Assembly: GCF_011075055.1 (NCBI RefSeq)
Contig: NC_058143.1
Span: forward strand, 20,224,930 to 20,288,929
Direction: 5' to 3'
Length of the DNA: 64,000 nt
Source of the DNA: Mangifera indica
Taxonomy: Eukaryota; Streptophyta; Magnoliopsida; Sapindales; Anacardiaceae
Positions 24,101 through 38,400 of this stretch are shown here, one piece after another. Made by a program: the position numbers and the translations under genes. Positions within the stretch are counted from its first letter, which is position 1; each line of letters begins with the position of its first letter. Below the pieces are notes generated by a model. The model saw only the letters and a list, made by a program, of their open reading frames with translations. It made no database searches and was not told the origin of the DNA.

Positions 24101-27100
24101 TTAGAACATCAACAATTTGGTTGAAAGTTCGAATATATGACATACAAATCACTTTGCTATCAAGATTTTCTTTATAAGGTGCTTTTCAACTTCAATGTGT
24201 TTTGTTTCGTTGTGAAGAACCGAGTTGTGAGCAATTGCAATTGCAACATTTTTATCACAATAGACCTTGATCAGTGGAGGAATAGGAACATTTAATTGTT
24301 CTAGTAGCCTCTCTATCCACATAACTTCACAAATTCTATGAACAATGATTGAAGTTCAGTTTCAGTCCTATCCTAGAAACAACATTTTATTTCTTTCTCC
24401 TCGAAGTAACAAGATTATCTCTTACAAAGGTGCAATAGCCTGATGTTGATTTTATATTCATAACATTCCCTGGCCAATCTGCGTAAGTGTAAGTTTCTAA
24501 CTGTAGTTGATCGCAATTCCTGGAGAGTAATCCTTTACTAGGTGTTCCCTTTGGGTATCTTAGAATTCTATTGGTAGCTTTAAAGTGCTATGAGCCTAGG
24601 GGCTGCATAAATTGGCTTACCATACATAGTGCAAAAGCTATGTCAGGCTGTGTAACAGGAAAATTAGCTTAACTATAAGTCTTTGGTACTGCTCCCTAAT
24701 AACAACGTTCTTCACTTCCTCTGGTTACAGTTTCGAGTTGGGCTTAATAGGACTCTGAACTGCCATTTACTCAAGCATTCCTGTTTTACCAAGCAAGTCT
24801 ATAATATACTTGCGTTCATTCACAAATATTCCTTTCTGAGATCTTGCAAATTCCATTCCAAGAAAGTAATTTAGAACTCCTATGTCCTTAAATTTCAGGT
24901 TCACCTGCCAGTTTTTTCATCAAATTTTCAATTTCTACATTATCATTCCCGGTCAATCCATTAATGCTTCTCGACTCCTAGGTTCTCTTCAAAGCCAAGT
25001 GAGAGATCCATGAAAATCTCTTCTTCCAAATCCCCATTCAAGAAGACATTTTTTACACCTAGTTGATCTAATGGCCATTTATAATTCACTGTTAAAGAAA
25101 GAACACGTATTGAGCGTATCTTGGCAACAAGGGTGAATGTCTCCTAATAGTCTATCCCACAGGTTTTTATAAACTTTTTAGCCATGAGCCTTGCCTTGTA
25201 CATCTTAATGCTTCCATCTGTCTTATATTTCACAATATAGACCCACTTGTGTACCATTGTAGTCTTATCTCTTAGTAAGTCAACAACCTCATAGGTTTTA
25301 CCTTTTTTAAGAGCATTCATCTCTTCTTTAAGTACTAAATCAAACTATATCCTATAAATAAAATATTTTCAAATTTTAAATTTGCAGGTTTTGAAGGAGA
25401 GTTTTGATCGCTTTTTTGAGTTTATAAAGAGGAGTACTGCAGTTAGCCCAACTATTGCATTGGAAACGGCGACTGCATTGCAGGTAATGCTGTCAACAAA
25501 ATGAAGTTAACAGTGTATTCGTTAGGCTGATTATTATTGCATGCCTAATGCAGATGAAGATTGAGAAAGTGACTCACAGAGCACAAAAGCAATTTCAAAC
25601 GGTTTTGGAAGAAGAAAGCAGGTTTAAATTTTTTTTATTATTTTACTTTGTTCTTAGTTCTCCCTATTTACTTCTCGATGCTGTCTATGGACAACATAGG
25701 GGATGAAAACTTTCATTTTCTTTACTTTACTATCCTTCTTGCTTAACTTCTTTTGGGAAAGGAGAAAGCCAAGACCCTTTAGAAATACATGGTAGCTTTA
25801 CTAGTTTGGCAAAAGAGAAGCGACTCTGCTTTTGAAGGCAAAAAAGGGGATGATACAACAACTTTTGGGATATTTAGACAATTCTATGGTCTTCAGTTTA
25901 TAACATTTTAAAACTCATCTCTCTTCTTTATGGTACTAATCTAGGAAGACATTCTTAGATAGTTATTTTCTTGGGGTTTTTTGGTAGCAATATCTACTCT
26001 TGTCTTTATCCCTTGGTTAGCTAAATATGTTAAAGATACAACTATACATCTGATTTTGTTTTGCTAATATGGGACACATTTCCACCTGTGTATCTACTTG
26101 TCTTCAGTAATACAAATCTTTTATTTCTTTGTGGGAAAAAAAATTATGGCTTTGCCCAACCTCAATAATTTCATTTTTTTTCTACGGTTTGCTTCTTCCA
26201 AAGAGAATGCAAATGATATATTATCATATTAATTGTTTTGTCTGTTTTCTTCAGATTTGCTCTTGATATTGATCTTGATGCTCCAAAGGTTAGAGTTCCT
26301 ATAAGGACCTCCAGCTCTTCCAAATGTGATAGCTGTTTTCTCTTGGATTTTGGTCACTTTACTTTGCACACCATGGTAGGCTCCTTTAATATGGGCTTTT
26401 GAGTTTTTGGTAGTGACATTCTCTTTGTTAAATGACACTATTGATACTATAGGGAGGCCAGTCTGAGGAATATAAGCAAAATATTTATTCTCGTTTCTAC
26501 ATATCTGGAAGAGATATTGCTGCTTTTTTCATAGATGGGAATTCTGACAGTCAGCAGTGCACTTCGATTATGGTAGCAGAGAATAGTCAACCAATTGTAT
26601 CACCTAAGATAGAAAAAATTGACAGTTTCTATTCTCTCATTGATAGGTGTGGAATAGCAGTAATTGTTGATCAGGTATTACTTCTGTGTAATTTTTCTTG
26701 TACTATAGTCATTTTTATTTGATATTGGTTATTATCTATTCTAACTAGAGTTTATATCAAAAATCTTTGTGCACCTGCTAATTTCAGATTAAAGTTCCTC
26801 ATCCAAGTTATCCATCAACTCGTGTTTCCATTCAAGTTCCAAATCTTGGCGTTCACTTTTCACCTGAGCGATATCTCCGACTAATGAAATTATTAAACAT
26901 ACTGCAAGGTACAATGGAAACCTGTGGTCAGCCTTCTGTTAATAATTTCCAAGCTGAACTAGCCCCTTGGAGTACTGCTGATCTTGCTGTTGATGCTAGA
27001 ATTCTAGTATGGACGGTATGTCCTTTTGCGAAAGGGAAACTAAGTTAGTCATAATTTACCTTATCTATGTGTCTGATTTTAATCATGTTGCATATTAACT

Positions 27101-30100
27101 TTATCTAGGGGATTGGCAATTCTGTTGCTACGTGGCAACCCTGTTTTCTTGTCTTATCTGGTTTATATCTCTATGTCTTGGAATCTGAGAAATCCCAGAG
27201 CTACCAGCGATACTTGAGGTTTCTCCCGGCTTCTTTCCCTTGTGTTTCTGTCCAGTTGATATCTATCCAGCTGCTAATTATTGGGCAATTGAGACTAGTA
27301 TTATTATCTTTAAAAATTGTTTTCTGGCTGTGGTGCTTGTCCCATTCTGGAATTTCTTATTTAAAGCTTATCTCAAGTCTAAAATTTATTTGTGGACGAT
27401 GCAGTATGGCTGGTAGGCATGTGTTTGAGGTTCCACCAACAAATATTGGTGGTTCACCATTTTGTATTGCTGTAAGTTTCAGAGGAATGGATAGCCAGAA
27501 GGTAAGCCTTGTTGGTTTATGTGTGTTTATGGTGTTCAATCATCTGCATCACAGTCATTATGAGTGGTTATAACTAAATTGTTCTTACTTATCATTGGGT
27601 TGTTGAAACTAATTGAAATAGGTAGAGGTGCTTTCCCTAGTTAGAGGGAAAGCGTAGAGTGATTCAGAAAAATAAAGATTAGCTCTCCCTAGATTTCAAT
27701 TTTTTCTAGGCATACAAAATGCAAACTCTTGCTAACCTCAAGGGTTAGCAAAACTGGTGGAGTATTAAAATTTTTAAGGTAAAGGTCAGGGTTCGAGCCA
27801 CTGTCATACATGTGAAACCTTGACTTATTTAACATAATAGTTGTGGGTTTGATCACTATGCCTCGGGTTTATCTATTTAACAAATACGTGCGGGGTTCCG
27901 TTTATCTCAAAAAAAAAAAATGCAAGCTGTTGTTTTCTTTCTTGTATGGAAGAAAGTAAAACAGAAGAAAATATTTGCTGCTTTAACGAAAGTTTTAAAG
28001 GAGAGGAAAAATACAAAGGAATAACTGTAGCCCCAGTGTCATCAAATATAAAAAAATAGAAATACGAAGCCCTGGTGTCAACCGCTAAAACCTGAGAACA
28101 AAAATAATGAGTAACTTCATGCTCAACCAAAAATACATCCCAATTTTGAAAAAAAAAGGAGTTATGTTGAAACTAATGTGACTTTGAAACCCATTATGAT
28201 GCTAAGAATCAAACTCTAGGCCACAAAAAATCAACTTCCTTCCCTTCTGGGTTCTTAAAACAAACATCTATATACACAGTATCTCTAATAGTACCAGCTC
28301 TTCATCACCACTGCCAGAGAAGTATATCAGTCTTAACCAATAGTGAAACACAAGAAAATATTACTTGTCATTTGATGTATCTTTTCTGTAAGGTATGATA
28401 CATGAATATTATGCTTAACAAGTTCACTTGTTATAGTTGTCTTCAAAATGTTATTTTTTGTCTTAATTTGTTTTTTTTTTTTTTTTGCAAATATCAATCA
28501 TTTATTTGCCAATGGCACTAAACTTTTTAAATTTTAACATGATTGATTGTTTCCAAATCTTATTATTGTGGGTTTTTAAGATCATGTCTTCTTATGGAGA
28601 TTTTATCTTTGCATTTTTTGATGCTGAGGGACATATGCATTTTCTTTATAGTGCTAGAAAGTGGATTCTTCCTACCAATTTATCATAAGGTTATTATGTA
28701 ATAAATGAGATTATTTCAGCAGGCTCTGGAATCTTCTAGTACCTTGATTATAAAGTTTCGGGAGGAGAGGGAGAAGGCAATTTGGCTGAAAGAACTTATG
28801 CATGCCACATATCAAGCATCTGTATCATACTTTCTCTAATATCTTTATGAACTTTTTAAATTATTCATTTGTGATGGTTGGAAATTAGCATATATATTCT
28901 TTCTGCAGGCTCCTCCAACAGATGATGTACTTATGAAAAAAAATGATGTTGTATCTGAGTTTAACAAACACCAGAGAACAAATTTGAAAACAGCGGACCT
29001 TGTCATTGATGGGGCCTTGGTGGAAACAAAGTTATTTATATATGGAAAGGTTAGCCATTTCTTTGGTGCTGAATATGTATATGGTGAATTATTTTGCCGA
29101 GATTACCTCCAAATTCTTTTCTTTTTTGAGAAGAAACATATATATATATCATTAAGGATTATCTCCAAATTCTTATACATGGGCATGGATATTTAGCTAA
29201 CTGATTAGTTTACCTTTGAGGTTTTTCATCATAATAAGATCTATTTGTTCATGGTTTTATGCAGAATGGAGACAAAGTAGATGAGAAACTTGAAGAGACT
29301 ATGATTCTTGAGGTTCTTGCTGATGGGGGAAAGGTTTGTGTAACTACTTTTTGTGTTTTCTTTGTTGGAATATAAATAGCATTGCCTGTTGCTATATATT
29401 TTCAGCTTTTAGGTTCAATGATTACTTAACAATCTATATGATCAAGCTGATCAGGAGATTTTATTTTCGATTCTCCCTATCTTATAAATAAATTATAAAA
29501 TTGGGCAAGTGGCTTTTTTTTGGGACCATATAATGTTCTTATATATGCTGTAAATGTCTGTCAAAATCTATTGTGGCTATAGTAGACCTATAACTGGATC
29601 CTTAATAAGTGATTCATGTGTAAGTTAAATCAAGAAAGTAGGGCCTGTTTAGAAATGAATGAAGTAGTTGTGTCCCTGTATTCAAGGAAGCAATACAATC
29701 TGTAATTTCAAGAAATTTTCACCCCCTTTTTCCTAGTGTAAGTTTAAGGCTTGAATACTTTGATGAAGTCTGTGATTTGCAACATAGAATGTTTCTTTTT
29801 GCTCCAACACATGTTACCTATATATGACTGCTACCTGTAGATCTCCATGTTTGCTTACAGAAGTTGTGATGTTGAACAAGTGCTGAATGGGCCATGATCT
29901 CATTGATGTAGACATTAGTTATGTTAATATTGTTTAACAAGACGAAAAGAAACAAACATCTTTTCAATCACATTGGAACCTCTTAGGACTCACAAAATCC
30001 TTACGAAACTTGAAATCTTCCAAACAACTTGGCTGGAATGGTGTTGCGGCGAGTGGTTGCAGGTTTGTGGCGAGCAGATCCTGTCCTCAAACTTTCAACC

Positions 30101-32437
30101 AACTTTTCCTTGCTCTCTTTTTTTGAATTCCTCTTTTCCGTGCTTTCTTTCTCTTGCCTTGGCTCCTCTCTATGCTCTTGCCTTGGCTTCTCTCCATGTT
30201 TTGGTTGACTTGATCCTTCATTAAGTTGAGAGTTTTTTGGCTTTTTATTCACTGTCTCTGTTAACTTATTGTTGCATTATTAACCATGTATACTGTGTAC
30301 TTGCAATTCTTATTTTTTATTCACTGCTGTAAACATTACACAATATTGTTGTACAGGTGCACTTAATTAGTTTGGATGGAGACCTAGGGATAAAGATGAA
30401 GCTGCACTCTTTTAAAGTTAAAGATGAGCTTCAGGACAGTCAATCTACAAATCCACATTACTTAGCATGTTCCGTACTGAGAAAGGATGATTTACTTACT
30501 CCTGATGCCCCCTTTGATACCCATGAGGAGGAGATTTCTGTTGCACATACGGAGGAGGATGATATTTTTACAGATGCCTTGCAAGAATTTCTATCTGTAA
30601 CAGATACAGATTTTCATACATCAAAAGCGGATACATCTCAGAGTAGCATGATTGACGGAATGAATCATTCTGGTGAATTTGAGTCAGCTGAAGCCTTAAT
30701 TCATGAAAATGATTTAATTCAAGGAAGGGGCATTTCAAGTGAGATATTTTATGAGGCACAAGGTGGTGAGAGTTTGGATTTTGTGTCTGTTGCCTTCTCA
30801 ATGAGGAGTTCCAGTTCTCCTTATTATTGTGGTATAGATATGCAGGTACCTTTACGAGCATTCTGGACTTTAGATTATGTTTCCAAGACTATACTTGTTT
30901 TTATTGTCACTTCAATTATTAATATTGTTTGGTAATCTATTCAATCGAAAATTTTCAGATGAGTGTTCGCATGTCCAAACTAGACTTGTTTTGCAACAGA
31001 CCTGCTGTTGTTGCTTTAATTGGTTTTGGTTTTGATCTAAGTTCTGTTAATTATGTGGTGAATGATACGGACAAGAGTAAAAGCTCAGATGAGAAATCTT
31101 TGATCAACAGTGTAAAGAAAGAAGAAAATGGGCATGTTAAGGGGTTGTTGGGTTATGGTAAAGATCATGTGGTGTTTTATTTAACTACGAATTTCGATAG
31201 CGTGTCCATATTTCTGAACAAGGAGGATGGTTCTCAACTTGCTATATTTGTGCAAGAAAGTTTCCTATTTGACCTTAAGGTACTGAGGATCTTGTCATCA
31301 TCTTCTTTTCTATTTCTATGCTGTAATTCCTGTAATGCATATTCCTTTGCTATAGCAAAATTTAGTCTCTGACTTTAGATCTGTGTTTTGTTTGTTTTTA
31401 AGGGTGAAATGAAATCTCACTATTATTTTCTGGATTGACTCCTTTTGTTTTTGCTCTCTGACTTGATTTATTTTTAATAGGTCTACCCAAGTTCCATCTC
31501 TATTGAAGGAACATTGGGAAATTTCAGACTTTGTGATATGTCTCTCGGTACAGATCACTGTTATGGTTGGCTTTGTGATATACGCAATCCTGGCGTTGAA
31601 TCCCTTATCAAGGTAAACTTGTCAATTTTTTGATGGCCACTTGATGTATGGGTATTAAAGATTTTGTTAAACTATTTGAGCTTTTCAGTGCTATTGCATT
31701 TTTTAACAAATTGAACTCCAGCATGATTATAGGGACATTTAATTATTGTGTTTGATGTAGTGTTTCGTTGATGCTTGCTAAGAATATTAAGCTATATAAT
31801 CCATCCTTCTGAAATTGTTTGACCCTTTTAGAAATTTAAATTTCTTGGGGAATTCATATATTGCATTTGAGCAGATCTTAATTGGTGTTGATTTTTGCCC
31901 TTGGAGAATATTTTGTAGTACAAGTTAAAAAAATAAAAAAGTAGAAAGAAAATGAGTTGACTTTAAATGTGAGTAAACAATTTGGAATGGGGCAGTGTAC
32001 ATATGTATAGACACACATATTTTAATAATATTGTACATAATAAACTATTATGTTTTATTTATAGATGCTCTACTTACATTATTTCAGTACAAGCTTGAGA
32101 GTAATGTTTGATGCTATATTGACCTTGATACGCTTAGGATTCTTTTTTTGAATGACTAGTTGCAAACTCATATATCTTATGTAGTTGTTTGCCTTTACAT
32201 TGTACTTTGAAAAGTCCTGTACCTGTTTTTTTTTATTCCTTTCAGTTCAAATTTGATTCTTACAATGCCGGAGATGACAATTATGAGGGATATGACTACA
32301 GCTTGTCTGGTCGGCTCTTAGGCGTTCGCATTATTTTCCTCTACAGATTTGTCCAGGAGGTATGTGAGAAGACAACTTGTAAATATTTTAACTAGTATCA
32401 AAGAGAGCTATGCTACTCTGTTGGGTTGCAGACAGGA

Positions 32438-32489
<52 letters not shown>

Positions 32490-35400
32490 GCTGTTAGGCT
32501 CTTTTAGTAACAGTCAACTATCTAAACAACTTTGTTTATGGTTAATGTTTTCTAATTATTTCAATTCTCTAAAGATTGCTTAACTAATAAATGCAGTTTG
32601 AGTTGTTATTTTTAAATGGTTTCATAAAATTCTAACTCTTGGTGGTTTGACTGTTAGAATTTAAATACTAGTTATTTTTCTTGGATCTTTTGTTTACTTA
32701 AAACTGAGTTTATAATTAACTTGGTGGAAGCATACTTCTCTAGATATCTGCTTACTTTATGGAACTTGCTACGCCACATTCTGAAGAAGTTATAAAACTT
32801 TTTGATAAAGTTGGTGGCTTTGAGTGGTTGATAAATAAATATGAGATGGATGGAGCTACTGCATTGAAGCTGGACCTCTCGCTTGACACTCCTATAATTA
32901 TTGTTCCTAGGAATTCATTGAGCAAAGAGTTAGTGCATTTCCCTCTAGTTCTTGTTATATGATGCAATTTTTTATCTTTTTTCTAATAAACTGAAAAAAA
33001 TATATGATACCTACTTGAGTATCTTAGATTTTCACAGTTCACGTATAGCAGTAGCTCTTCCTACAGATCTTGCAGATAAAGACATTTTTATCTCGTGAAA
33101 ACTTGAAACTTCCATATAAGCTTTACTTGATTTCATTAGCATCAGAGTAATTTCTTATTGTTTACTGTACATAACCTCTTCTATCTTGTATTTGCTGAAT
33201 TATTAGATACAAATTATTTTAATTTGCAGCAAGCTTTAATGGATGTGTATATTTGCTATGGACATAAATAATTCGCATGAATTTTATATCTGCTTTTACT
33301 TCTTGCTTTTTATTGTAGAAAACCTTTTTATTTTATATAGTTTCCTTTGTTGATTGGTTCATTATTTTTCCTTCCTCGAGTAGACAACCTTCCCTCTAAT
33401 TCAATGTAATTATAGTTGGCCTTCCTTTCTTCAAAACAAATAGGCTGGTAGACTTCATTTGTTATATGAGTCAATTAAGGGTGTTTCTATTTTTTTAAAA
33501 AATGAGAAAGCTTCTTTGTCTTGAACTTTTTTTCAGAGAGGCTTTGAATTTAACTACTTGAAGGCTGTTAGATCCATACATCTTTCTGTTCAGTTTTTTA
33601 CCATTAAAAAAAGTTGTTAGATGTGTTGTTCCTTAACTGGAATAAATTTGCGCATCTGATTTATACTAGATGGATTTTATTAACCTTTATTATGCTTTGA
33701 TCATTCATGCAGTTTTGTTCAACTTGATTTGGGCCACCTAAAGGTGACAAATGAAATAAATTGGCATGGAAGCTCAGAGAAGGATCCTTCAGCTGTCCAT
33801 ATTGATGTTCTTCATGCTGAGGTAGATCTTTCCAAGATTTTTTTGGAATTTCATTATTCTAATTAAGAATTATATTTCACTCCAGGTTATACATGCAGAT
33901 TATGGGGATCAACATGTCTGTAGGACTCAATGGTTCTTTAGGTAAACCAATGATACAGGATGGGCAAGGACTTGATATTTTTGTTCGTCGGAGTTTGAGG
34001 GATGTTTTTAGGAAAGTCCCAACATTTTCTCTTGAAGTTAAGGTATTTATGTGCCTAAAATTTTTTTGTGACCTGTAGTTATATACTTTTGCATTTCAAA
34101 CTGAAGAAATTTTAATCACCCCTTTGGTGGGTGGTGCTGATGTTTGTGATGGTTGTGTGCTTGAAAATTATGAGCTGCATGATTGTCTTATTATATATGA
34201 ATGAACTTTAGTGTTCCTTCCTCAGTTCCAAAGTAATTTAAAATTTTTTTGGTCTAAACAGTTTTTTCTGGGATAAATTTAGCCTTTTGTCTTCTAATTT
34301 TGAAGGGTTAGAAAGTATTGGTTCACTTGATTCTTTTGGGCTTATTTTTGAGCAGGTTGGTTCCTTGCATGGTGTGATGTCTGACAAAGAATATGATGTT
34401 ATTTTAAATTGTACATATATGAATTTAAATGAGGCTCCAAATCTTCCTCCAAGTTTCCGTGGCAGCAAATCTGATTCTAGTGACACTATGCGCTTGTTGG
34501 TCGATAAAGTCAATTTGAATAGTCAAATGCTACTGTCCCATAGTATTACGATAATGGCAGTTGAAGTTGACTATGCCCTTTTGGAGTTGTGCACTGGCAT
34601 TATTGAGGAGTCACCTTTAGCTCATGTTGTTGTGAGTATTTTTGTTTGTTTGAGCTCAGTTCTTATTTGTTTTTGGCAAATGTTACAATTTAAATAACCA
34701 CTAACTAACTTATTTTTAATCAATATTACATATTTAAATTACAAGTATCTAGCTATTAAATTTGTTGTTTATTTCAAATATTCTTTTTTCTTCATAAATG
34801 AGAATGAGGCTCTTTATTTAAAATATTATTTGGCTTTACTTAGGTTTTTATCTCTTAACTCTTTCAGCTAGAAGGACTTTGGGTGTCATATCGGATGACT
34901 TCATTATCTGAAACAGATCTCCATGTTACAATTCCTAAGTTTTCAATCATGGACATTCGCCCTAGTACAAAACCTGAAATGCGTCTGATGCTTGGATCAT
35001 CAACTGATGCTTCCAAACAGCTCTTTGGTGGGAAAGTACCCCTTTTCTCAAATAAAAGAAGTTTTAAGAGACCTAATTCTAAAGTTGACTTGGACATAGA
35101 AGTACCTGTTTCTACAATGTTGTTGATGGACTATAGATGGCGATTATCCTCTCTATCATATGTGGTTCGGATTCAGCAGCCTCGTGTCCTAGTTGTTCCG
35201 GATTCCCTACTCGCTGTTGGTGAGTTTTTTGTGCCATCTTTGGGAACAATAACTGGAAGAGATGAAGCAATGGATCCTAAGAATGATCCTATTAGTAGAA
35301 GCAATAGCATAGTACTCTTTGAACCTGTTTACACGCAGAGTGAAGATGTGGTACATTTGTCTCCAAGTAGACAGTTAGTTGCTGATGCAGTTGGTGTGGA

Positions 35401-38400
35401 TGAATATATATATGATGGTTGTGGAAAGATTATTTGTTTAAGTGCAGAAAAAAATATCAAGGATTTCCAATCATCAAAATATCGACCAATTATAATCATT
35501 GGACGTGGCAAGAGATTGCGGTTTGTTAATGTCAAAATTGAGGCATGCATACTTTCTTCTTTCCAAGTTTATATATATTGTTTCTTGTTGTTGGCTCATG
35601 TTTTTATAGTTTGTTTGGACAATATCTTTGTCTGCACTTATCTTGACTCATATATTCTAGAATATTTTTATTTTTTTATCAAATAGGATCACCAAATTTT
35701 GGTCCCTACTTAAAACTGGCATTAGCAACATTTACTTAATACTGGTTGTATTTTCCGGCTATCTAATTGTTTGTATTATTATTTTTGATGTTTTTCTCTG
35801 ACAGAATGGTTTCCTTTTGAGGAATTATACATACTTGAGTAATGATAGCAGCTACTCAGTTGCTGTAGAAGACGGTGTTGACATCTTGGTTCTGGGTAAT
35901 TTGTCATCTGATGATGACAAGAAGAATTTGGATCACATGCATGAATCTTCTGATACCTCTATTGTGTCTTCATATTCCCAAAGCGACTCAAATGTGATCC
36001 AAAGTTTGACTTTCGAAGCCCAGGTGAACTCTCATGGATGAATATTATTTGTTACTGTATATTTTTTGGTAAAATCTTGAACCTTGCGTTTCTTTTACCT
36101 TTCTTCAATTTAAAAAAAAAAATGGAAGAAATTGTATATTTGGACTTTCTTATAATCTTTTTAGGTTCTTTAGTATTCAAGCTTAATTTTAATAGTAGTA
36201 CTTAGCCAAATGTACTAATATCTTTTGTGATTCTTAGTTTTATTGTCTGGATGATTATATATTTTAAATTAAAATTTTCTCCCTTTAGGTGGTTTCTCCA
36301 GAATTAATTTTCTATGATGGTACAAAGTCCTCTTTGGATGATTCCTCGTACAGTGAAAAGCTTCTATGTGCTAAAATGGACGTGAGCTTCATGTAAGATT
36401 GGCCACTTTAGCTTGTTGCATCTTTTTGTTAACTTCTGGTTCTCCTTTTTGAATTTGGCACACTTGGAATGTAATGTAATTTTTTTTTTCGAATTTAATT
36501 TAATATCTATTACTTTCTTTTTGTTTATGGGTACTTCTATTTGAACTTTTGTTTTCCATGTACTATCATATAAAAGTTATGCTTTTGACTAGATCTTTTT
36601 CACTGAAAACTATGAAGTTCTATGTGGAAACTGGTTTATAAGATCAGTTCTCATCTTTCTTGGTTTGTACTTCCACTTGGATTTTGGTGTTGGATGCATA
36701 CATCCTACTCTTTCTCACATTCGGTCTAGTAATGACTATGATTTTCCCCTCTTCCTTTAGATAAATTTCAACTTTTCATGGTTAAATGTTTATTTCTACA
36801 TGCCTTCATTGTGATGATATGTAAGACTAAGATATTAATAGCCTTGTTTTCCTTGGAGCAGGTATGCATCAAAAGAAAATGATACTTGGATTCGTGCCCT
36901 TGTGAAGGATTTGACCATTGAGGCTGGTTCTGGTTTGATTATTCTCGACCCAGTGGATATTTCCACTGGATACACTTCTGTTAAAAAGAAAACGAAAATG
37001 TCTTTAATATCAACTGATATATGTATTCGTCTTTCTTTGAGTGCCCTTTCTCTTCTACTTAATCTTCATAGCCAGGTGACCACAGCTTTGCAATTTGGAA
37101 ATGTTATTCCCCTTGCTTCATGTACCAACTTTGACCAGATCTGGATGTCTCCAAAAGGTCATTTTCCACTCAACTTTATTAGAATAATTTGATGATTTGT
37201 CTTACTGTTAACAATGTTACATTCTTAGAGTCACTATAGGCTTTCATTTAGCTATGTTTGTTGTATGGCTAAGGAAATCGTCTGACTTAATCTAAACCAA
37301 ATTCTTTAGTTTTAACTAACCAAAATTTTACTAGTATTTGCAGAAAATGGGTCTAGTAACAACCTCACAATATGGAGGCCTAAAGCTCCTTCAAATTATG
37401 TTATACTTGGAGATTGCGTGACGTCAAGGTAAGATGAAGATAAGTGGGAGATTATGTTCTTCCAACTTTTTTAACTTTTTCCTATAGAAATTCTATCCTT
37501 TTTGTAGTAAAAATGGTTTATTTCCATTTGTGATTTTAATTTACATAATTCTCTTTAGTTTGAGTTGATATGATGATATGTAATCTTTATAAGCAGTGAA
37601 AGTTCATCGGTTTTTTCTTTTTATTTCACATATATACTGTTACAATGCAAGCTAATATATAAAATTTTCTTAGATAGATAATCACTAACTAGAACAAGTC
37701 TATATCAAAAACAAAATATAAGATAAGATAAATTCTATTTAATAAGATTGATTTTAAATAGATAATAGATATCATCTATAAAAAATCTAATATGAGAATT
37801 TAAAACTTCTAATATGGTGCAAAAATATCACTATTCCTAGCTTAGACATTAGATTATCAAAAATTTGTCTAGGTAATCCTTTGGTCAGAATATTAGTTAT
37901 CTGTTAAATAGTATCAAGTAAACAATACACAGGTTTCTCTTTTTTCTTTTCTTTGATAAAATGTCAGTTAATTTCCATATGTTTGGTTTTATCATGAGGC
38001 ATTGGGTTATGTGCAATACTGATAAATGTCTTATTGTCACAGTAGAGCTTCATAGGCTCCTTGTCATTAATTTTAAGTTTTACCATAAGCCTCCTCAACT
38101 ACATCAATTCACATATACCTTGTGCCATTGCCCAAAATTCAACCTATGTGTTGCTTCTAACCACCACAGTTTGTTTCTTGCTCCTCCTAGTTACCAACTT
38201 CCCCAAACAAAGGTGCAGTTACTTGATTTTGACCTTCTATCATTTATTGATCTTGCCTAGTCGACATCCATGAATGCTTCAATCTTTCGATAAATGTTTT
38301 TCCCAGAAAACAAGCCTTAACATAGAGTTTTTTTTTTTTTTTTTAATATTGCAAGATTCAATTCGTAGCCTTGAAATGCTTTGTGTTGGCTCACCACATT

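Noticed and set aside
23681..24124. 147-residue plus-strand frame in VPS13 intron 15
   Set aside because: It is intronic, has no recognisable domain, and precedes a decayed antisense copia fragment; probably chance or degraded repeat.
30001..30252. Minus-strand frame rich in Glu, Lys and Arg (RQEHREEPRQEKE)
   Set aside because: It sits in VPS13 intron 25 over a pyrimidine-rich low-complexity stretch; charge bias follows from composition, and no recognised domain is present.
32440..32487. GA run considered as a GAGA-factor promoter element
   Set aside because: It lies deep inside a VPS13 intron with no sign of an internal promoter; treated as a simple microsatellite.
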